From: DATKMG01 sp035541995
Lineage (GTDB): Bacteria > Acidobacteriota > Terriglobia > Versatilivoradales > Versatilivoraceae
DNA: 9,724 nucleotides
Direction: 5' to 3'
Assembly (NCBI GenBank): GCA_035541995.1
Contig: DATKMG010000094.1
Coordinates: 1-9,724 of the forward strand
Below, piece by piece: positions 7,276 to 9,724 of this stretch (its first letter is position 1; every line of letters begins with the position of its first letter). The notes below the pieces were generated by a model, which made no database searches, was not told where the DNA came from, and saw only the letters and a list, made by a program, of their open reading frames with translations. The translations under genes and the position numbers were made by a program.

Positions 7276-8460
7276 CTAGGAGATCGACGAGGCAATGACC
7301 GAGAGAAGCATGTCCCCAGCGACCTTGGGTGCCTTCCCAAGCAATGCAGTTTGAAGCGTTCGGTATGGTTGCTGGCCGGCCACAAAGGCATTCACAACCT
7401 TCCGGAGTGTCGTGCTATGACGAGCGATCTGAATCATCCGGTTAATGAAGCTGGAGCCCAGGAGATTACCGGCATAGAACTGGTCAAAGAACTCAGCCCC
7501 GGAAATGAAATCCGATACAAAATCTTCTCGGCAAGCTTCCGCGTAGGAATCGGCATCTTGGGTTTTCAGTGCCTCGGCCAACAGCTGTCCAGACCTTAAA
7601 GCGTAGTATATTCCTTCGGCAGTGATTGGATCTGCGAAGCCCGCAGCGTCACCTAGCAAGGCCCAACCTTTACCCGAAATCACGTTTTTCCTCAGTGTTT
7701 CGGGACGGAGGGAAGGCACTAATGCCCCATAAAGCTCACAGGGCATAGCTCGCCCGGGCTCCTTCGAACCTGGAACTGAAGACCGGTTAGTCTTCCTCAT
7801 GTAGTCGTGCAGTTTAGCCTTTAAGGTTTCAGTCCTAACTCGATCGAGCTTTCCACAAATTCCAAAAGACACGTTTTCGGGCCTAGGAAAAACCCACAGG
7901 TAGCCAGGGAAACCGGGATAGAACTTGAGTTCGATTGTGCTGCCACCTTGTCGCTGTTGGCGGTAGCCAAACGTCATCATCAAATCGCCTTTGGAATACG
8001 GCTGTCCCAGGCGCTTTCGCACCAGGCTATTAACCCCGTCGGCCCCAACGAGGAAATTCACTTCGTAGTAAGAGCGATCAGTCTTGATCTCCCATCCAGC
8101 ACCGACAGCGGTGAACGCGATGACTCGTTCCTGGAGGAATTGGGCCCCCTGAGCGACGGCCCGATCGAGTAGTAATCGGTTCAAGATATCCCTGGAGTAA
8201 GTGACAAGTGGGAAATCCAAGGCGACTGCAAGTGACCTGTCCTGCGGCGAGACAATCTCCAGATTGCGGATTTCGCGTCCCTTATCCACGCTCTCCCACA
8301 GGAAAGGGTAACGGATCAAGGCCTTATGGGTAACGCCACCTCCGCAGGGTTTCTCCCAAGCTCCGTGCGGGTCCAGAAGAATTACATCAGCACCCGCCTT
8401 ACTCAGGACCGCCGCACATTGCGACCCCGACGGGCCCGCTCCTATGATACCTATTCGCAT
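7276..8460 (-). CDS. Geranylgeranyl-reductase-family FAD-dependent oxidoreductase
   Basis: This complete 394-residue flavoprotein belongs to the family of BchP/ChlP and archaeal GGR enzymes, which saturate isoprenoid double bonds. The N-terminal FAD motif GAGPSG is at residues 7-12, with the acidic end of the second strand at Asp30. The family segment EKPCGGGVTHKAL is at 36-48, YSRDILNRLLLDRA near 88-101, and the second FAD segment VGADGVNSLVRKRLG at about 138-152. The substrate-cavity motif YLWVFP is at 187-192, and the third FAD segment LLGDAAGFADPITAEGI at about 268-284. All expected cofactor motifs are intact. The substrate could be a quinone side chain, a polyprenyl carrier or another isoprenoid; the sequence does not decide. 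No chlorophyll-synthesis genes are nearby, which argues against a BchP role. A halogenase or monooxygenase of the same fold is less likely, given PCGGGV and YLWVFP. The ribosome-binding site is weak (GAGAG). Confidence 0.88.
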   Translation of the reverse strand: MRIGIIGAGPSGSQCAAVLSKAGADVILLDPHGAWEKPCGGGVTHKALIRYPFLWESVDKGREIRNLEIVSPQDRSLAVALDFPLVTYSRDILNRLLLDRAVAQGAQFLQERVIAFTAVGAGWEIKTDRSYYEVNFLVGADGVNSLVRKRLGQPYSKGDLMMTFGYRQQRQGGSTIELKFYPGFPGYLWVFPRPENVSFGICGKLDRVRTETLKAKLHDYMRKTNRSSVPGSKEPGRAMPCELYGALVPSLRPETLRKNVISGKGWALLGDAAGFADPITAEGIYYALRSGQLLAEALKTQDADSYAEACREDFVSDFISGAEFFDQFYAGNLLGSSFINRMIQIARHSTTLRKVVNAFVAGQQPYRTLQTALLGKAPKVAGDMLLSVIASSIS

Positions 8461-8546
8461 AAACAGCTCTCAGACCATCTCAGGGTGTGGGTAATTCCAG
8501 AGGGGGGTCTGCATTGTCCCCTAGCGCGACAAAGATAACAGGGTCC
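8461..8546 (-). other. 86-bp spacer between two co-oriented genes
   Basis: The spacer contains a small hairpin-capable pair AGGGG (8501-8505) and CCCCT (8518-8522). A second pair, CCTCA/TGAGG (8545-8558), overlaps the stop codon of the upstream gene. Both stems are only 5 bp, too short to call a terminator. The downstream reductase could be read through from the membrane hydrolase gene. Confidence 0.3.
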
Positions 8547-9724
8547 TCACTGCTGAGGGAAAAACACGCTGAGGAACCACCCCGCTGCTAAGGCACTCCA
8601 GAAAGCCGAAGCCCAAAGACTCCGCGTTCTATCATAGATCAATCCAGAGTAGACCCAGCATAATATGCTTAAACCCATCAGAGCCGGTAGAATTAAAACT
8701 ACCAGAAACTCGCCATTCTTCAAAATTAAAAACCCGAACAACAACGCGATAGCCAGGACACAGCGGCTCGACAAATGAAAACACCATCGACTCAATCGGC
8801 CTAAACCCCGGCATTCGACCCGTGAAGTCCATTCGTCCGCCAGAAAAAACGGGAATACACTGATCAAGATCCAAGGAATCCTCCACGCCCGCCCCGGGTG
8901 CAGGGTCAAATCAGAAAAGGATTTGGTGATCACGGGACCTAACTGATAGACCACGAATCCGAATGCCGGCGTGACTTTCAGCAAATCTAGCCACACTCTG
9001 GCTAGCGAGAGCGCACGAGGACGTTTCATTGCCAACAAGGACACACCACTGATGCAGAGGAAACCCGCCATGAACCCTCCCCCTAAGAGTCTCAACCCTT
9101 TGAACGGGTTTGCGATGACAAGGACGGACACTGCCAGAAGTGCTGAAGGAAGATAAGGCCACACTCCTGCTATGGGAGGGGAAAGCCACCTCGCAATGAA
9201 CGGGAGGGTTCGGTAATACTCCCCCAAACGACTCATCGCGGAACCATTCGGACGGTGCTTTGCAGGCTCCCCCCCCATGGTTGTCCCAAACAGAAGATCA
9301 AACAAATCGACAGTCAGGTCCAAAATCAGGGCCACCAGCCAAAGTGAGACGACACAAAGACCCATTCTCAGCCAAACTTCGCCCCGTCGATTCTGCTGAG
9401 TAGACAGGTAGTCAGGAAGACCTGTTCGTAGCCATGTACGGATCTGTTCAAATGCGCTCTCTCTCAAGATCGTTGAAGTGTGATCCATCCAGGGAAGAAC
9501 CACCAGTTTCTGCAGACCGTCCTTTGTCATCCAGAATCCAGGGGTGAGTCTGGAAGGAAGCAAAATTCCGGAGGCTCTCTCAAAAACAAAGGCAGACCCC
9601 TTCTGCACAGTCGGAAGGTCAAACTCTCCAACTAGCACAAGCAGGCGAGAAGGGGAAGACGGCGCTACCAGTGCCGCTGCTGGTGAAAGAGCGACGACAC
9701 ACGACTCCGGATTCTTGTGAGCGG
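8547..9724 (-). CDS. Alpha/beta-hydrolase domain fused to a multi-pass membrane domain (5' end off window)
   Basis: The frame is open from the right edge to the TGA at 8547-8549, giving 391 visible residues; a GTG at 9638 is in frame but is not the true start. The first 100 or so residues resemble the C-terminal half of an alpha/beta hydrolase. VVALSPAAAL is followed by the strand-turn LLVLVGEFD, whose Asp (about residue 35) sits where the charge-relay acid is expected. LPWMDHTSTIL then carries a His (about residue 81) in the usual catalytic position, and AFEQIRTWL is the closing helix. The nucleophile elbow would lie off the window. After a polar linker come seven or eight hydrophobic segments, at about 119-141, 183-205, 210-232, 243-264, 281-296, 321-362 and 369-388, including PFFLADEW. 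I infer a membrane-anchored esterase or peptidase-like enzyme; the substrate is unknown. It is followed after 86 bp by the reductase gene on the same strand, so cotranscription is possible. Confidence 0.75.
   Translation of the reverse strand, partial: AHKNPESCVVALSPAAALVAPSSPSRLLVLVGEFDLPTVQKGSAFVFERASGILLPSRLTPGFWMTKDGLQKLVVLPWMDHTSTILRESAFEQIRTWLRTGLPDYLSTQQNRRGEVWLRMGLCVVSLWLVALILDLTVDLFDLLFGTTMGGEPAKHRPNGSAMSRLGEYYRTLPFIARWLSPPIAGVWPYLPSALLAVSVLVIANPFKGLRLLGGGFMAGFLCISGVSLLAMKRPRALSLARVWLDLLKVTPAFGFVVYQLGPVITKSFSDLTLHPGRAWRIPWILISVFPFFLADEWTSRVECRGLGRLSRWCFHLSSRCVLAIALLFGFLILKNGEFLVVLILPALMGLSILCWVYSGLIYDRTRSLWASAFWSALAAGWFLSVFFPQQ

Noticed and set aside
1..9724. CRISPR array, insertion sequence, toxin-antitoxin pair or defence island
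   Set aside because: No direct repeats with regular spacing, no transposase or nuclease motifs, and no small gene pairs were seen; the window looks like ordinary metabolic and membrane genes with local decay.

Overview
The window reads as a chromosomal segment of a free-living, moderately GC-rich bacterium. OpcA beside Zwf, a DUF1080 (3-keto-disaccharide hydrolase type) lipoprotein, a bacterial geranylgeranyl-reductase-family enzyme and an M32 carboxypeptidase remnant together point loosely to Acidobacteriota or a similar soil or sediment phylum. That placement is inference; no rRNA or other marker gene is present. I see no CRISPR array, transposase, integrase, tRNA or rRNA.

Left part (1-4275, + strand): a sugar-phosphate module. 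It holds the 3' end of an FGGY-family kinase (probably gluconokinase), a 421-bp stretch without a convincing gene, ribose-5-phosphate isomerase B (rpiB), glucose-6-phosphate dehydrogenase (zwf) and the Zwf assembly factor opcA, which starts 3 bp after zwf. Together these feed glucose-6-phosphate, and probably gluconate, into the pentose phosphate pathway and interconvert its pentose phosphates. 6-phosphogluconolactonase and 6-phosphogluconate dehydrogenase are not visible here.

Middle part (4276-6194): the strand switches, and this is the most damaged part of the window. A minus-strand flippase-like / LPG-synthase-type membrane protein gene (4396-5603) is split by a one-base frameshift near 5385. 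Divergent from it lies a heavily eroded plus-strand remnant of an M32 metallocarboxypeptidase (about 5760-6091), with a frameshift, a lost N-terminal half and an internal deletion. A 15-bp-arm hairpin (6127-6170) separates the remnant from the next, convergent gene.

Right part (6195-9724, - strand): three genes in one direction. In order of transcription they are an alpha/beta-hydrolase domain fused to a multi-pass membrane domain (5' end off the window), a geranylgeranyl-reductase-family FAD enzyme, and a DUF1080 lipoprotein with a textbook ribosome-binding site.

I do not find a new defence or mobile system. The items most worth checking are the frameshifted membrane gene, the M32 remnant and the hydrolase-membrane fusion.
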